Source: Casimicrobium huifangae
Lineage (GTDB): Bacteria; Pseudomonadota; Gammaproteobacteria; Burkholderiales; Casimicrobiaceae
Direction: 5' to 3'
Length of the DNA: 64,000 bases
Assembly: GCF_009746125.1 (NCBI RefSeq)
Contig: NZ_CP041352.1
Span: 1,391,847-1,455,846, forward strand
A program made the position numbers and the translations under genes. Below are positions 62,838 to 64,000 of this stretch, piece by piece. The stretch's first letter is position 1. Every line of letters begins with the position of its first letter. Below the pieces are notes generated by a model, which worked only from the letters and a program-made list of their open reading frames with translations, was not told where the DNA came from and made no database searches.

Positions 62838-64000
62838 GAGCATCCAGCAGTTCATCCTAGATCATCACCTCAACGCCATGCGCATCAACGGCAAGCGCGT
62901 CGGCGGTGATCGCACTGGCGAGCGCGCGATTGCCGTGCACAATCCGTACACCGAAGAGGTCATCGGCAACGTCCCGAAGGCGACACTGGAAGAGGTGCGC
63001 GCCGCCTTCAGTACCGGCCATGCTTACCGGTCGAAGCTCACGCGCTATGAGCGTGCTGCCATTCTCAACCGCGCCGCCGATATCGCAAATCGGCGCAAAG
63101 ACGAGGTGGCAGCCCTGATCTCCGCAGAAGCTGGCCTTTGCATGAAGGATGCGATTTACGAAGCGGGCCGCGTGAGTGACGTTTTCCTTTTCGGTGCCAA
63201 CGAGGTGCTGAAGGACGACGGGCAAGTCTTCAGTTGTGACCTGACGCACCACGGCAAGAAAAGGCGCGTCTATACGCAGCGCTCGCCTTTGCTCGGCGTG
63301 ATCACGGCGATCACGCCTTTCAATCACCCGATGAATCAGGTGGCGCACAAGGTGGTGCCGAGCGTCGCAACCAACAATCGCATGGTGTTGAAGCCCTCGG
63401 AGAAGGTACCGTTTTCCGCCATTCTGCTCGCTGACTTTCTTTACGAGGCGGGGCTGCCCCCCGAGATGCTGTCGGTCGTGACTGGCGATCCAAGGGAGAT
63501 TGCCGACGAACTGCTCACCAATGAGCACGTTGATCTGATCACCTTCACCGGTGGCGTGGCCATCGGCAAGTACATTGCAAACAAAGCCGGTTACCGTCGC
63601 ATGGTGCTTGAGCTTGGGGGCAACGATCCGATCATCGTGATGGAAGACGCCGATGTCGACGAAGCGTCCACGTTGGCGGTGCAAGGGTCATACAAAAACA
63701 GCGGACAGCGCTGCACGGCGATCAAGCGGATGCTGGTACATGAATCCGTCGCCGACGCATTTACCGAGCAGGTGGTGACCAAGACCAAGGCGTGGTCTTA
63801 CGGCGACCCGGCGGATACAAAAGTCGACATGGGCACCGTGATCGACGAGCCGGCGGCACGCCTGTTTGAGAGCCGTGTCAACGAAGCTGTAGCGCAGGGT
63901 GCGCGGCTGCTGGTGGGCAATGAGCGTCGCGGCGCACTTTACTCGCCCACGGTGATTGATCGCGTTGATCCCGCCATGACGGTCGCGCGAGAAGAAACCT
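62838..64000 (+). CDS. phnY: Phosphonoacetaldehyde dehydrogenase (cut by the window edge)
   Basis: 387 complete codons from ATG 62838, no stop before the edge. An aldehyde dehydrogenase with AITPFNHPMNQVAHKVVPSV, VLKPSEKVPFSA, cofactor loop FTGGVAIGKYIA, base Glu in VLELGGNDPIIV and nucleophile Cys in NSGQRCTAIKRM. The form ITPFNHPMNQVAHK is typical of phosphonoacetaldehyde dehydrogenases. It oxidises phosphonoacetaldehyde to phosphonoacetate for PhnA. Translated by hand, because the open frame is truncated at the edge. Confidence 0.92.

Overview
This is a GC-rich window of about 64 kb that reads as the chromosome of a free-living betaproteobacterium, most likely Burkholderiales. The reasons are a gram-negative porin of the Porin_4 type, a single-permease Lol exporter, ilvI-ilvH-ilvC order, an Anbu peptidase, abundant EamA/LysE exporters and several dispersed REP-like repeats typical of that group. 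No gene gives a species name. No rRNA and no CRISPR array were found. The only tRNA sequence is a 3-prime fragment of tRNA-Arg(ACG).

Left edge (1-2964): the right end of an integrated element. It holds a C-terminal CDS scrap, an unrecognised 304-codon gene, a tyrosine integrase, and then the truncated tRNA-Arg end that marks the attachment site. From 3 to 24 kb the content is mostly core chromosome: a membrane-anchored Mrr-type nuclease, an aldehyde dehydrogenase, a DMT exporter, ilvI-ilvH-ilvC followed by a fossil second ilvC 3-prime end, a porin, a quinone reductase, a peptide-type ABC transporter without a binding protein, two exporters, then an overlapping trio (a ThiS/MoaD-like protein ending in Gly-Gly, an Asp-box propeller, an orphan N6-adenine methyltransferase), an MlrC-type peptidase and a universal stress protein.

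From 24 to 36 kb: a Bcr/CflA exporter, an Anbu proteasome-like peptidase, an SsuABC-like ABC transporter, a true Mrr restriction nuclease enclosed by two large inverted repeats, a BCS1-like AAA ATPase, a LysE exporter and an ABC-2 export pair. From 36 to 51 kb: the alpha-E and circularly permuted ATP-grasp genes usually found beside Anbu, a Lol exporter pair, a DMT exporter, a PAS-GGDEF-EAL protein, malate synthase A, a DUF3501 protein, an aminotransferase, a winged-helix/TolB-like/TPR regulator and an HAD phosphatase.

Right end (51-64 kb): a 2-aminoethylphosphonate (2-AEP) utilisation locus. A leftward operon encodes the 2-AEP ABC importer (binding protein, ATPase, fused permease) and the transaminase PhnW. 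It runs with very short gaps into a glutamine-synthetase-like ligase, an iron alcohol dehydrogenase and an aldehyde dehydrogenase. Divergently lie a GntR regulator, phosphonoacetate hydrolase PhnA and a phosphonoacetaldehyde dehydrogenase PhnY that runs off the window. Together they would import 2-AEP and release phosphate and acetate by the PhnW-PhnY-PhnA route. The three extra genes look like the first three steps of a gamma-glutamyl-amine (ethanolamine-type) route, and are the best candidate here for an undescribed metabolic combination.

Between genes lies a family of about 120-bp imperfect palindromes (five copies found by eye, all with the asymmetric core AGTCGAT on the + strand), a 266-bp MITE-like element with nested palindromes, and several unrelated palindromic repeats.
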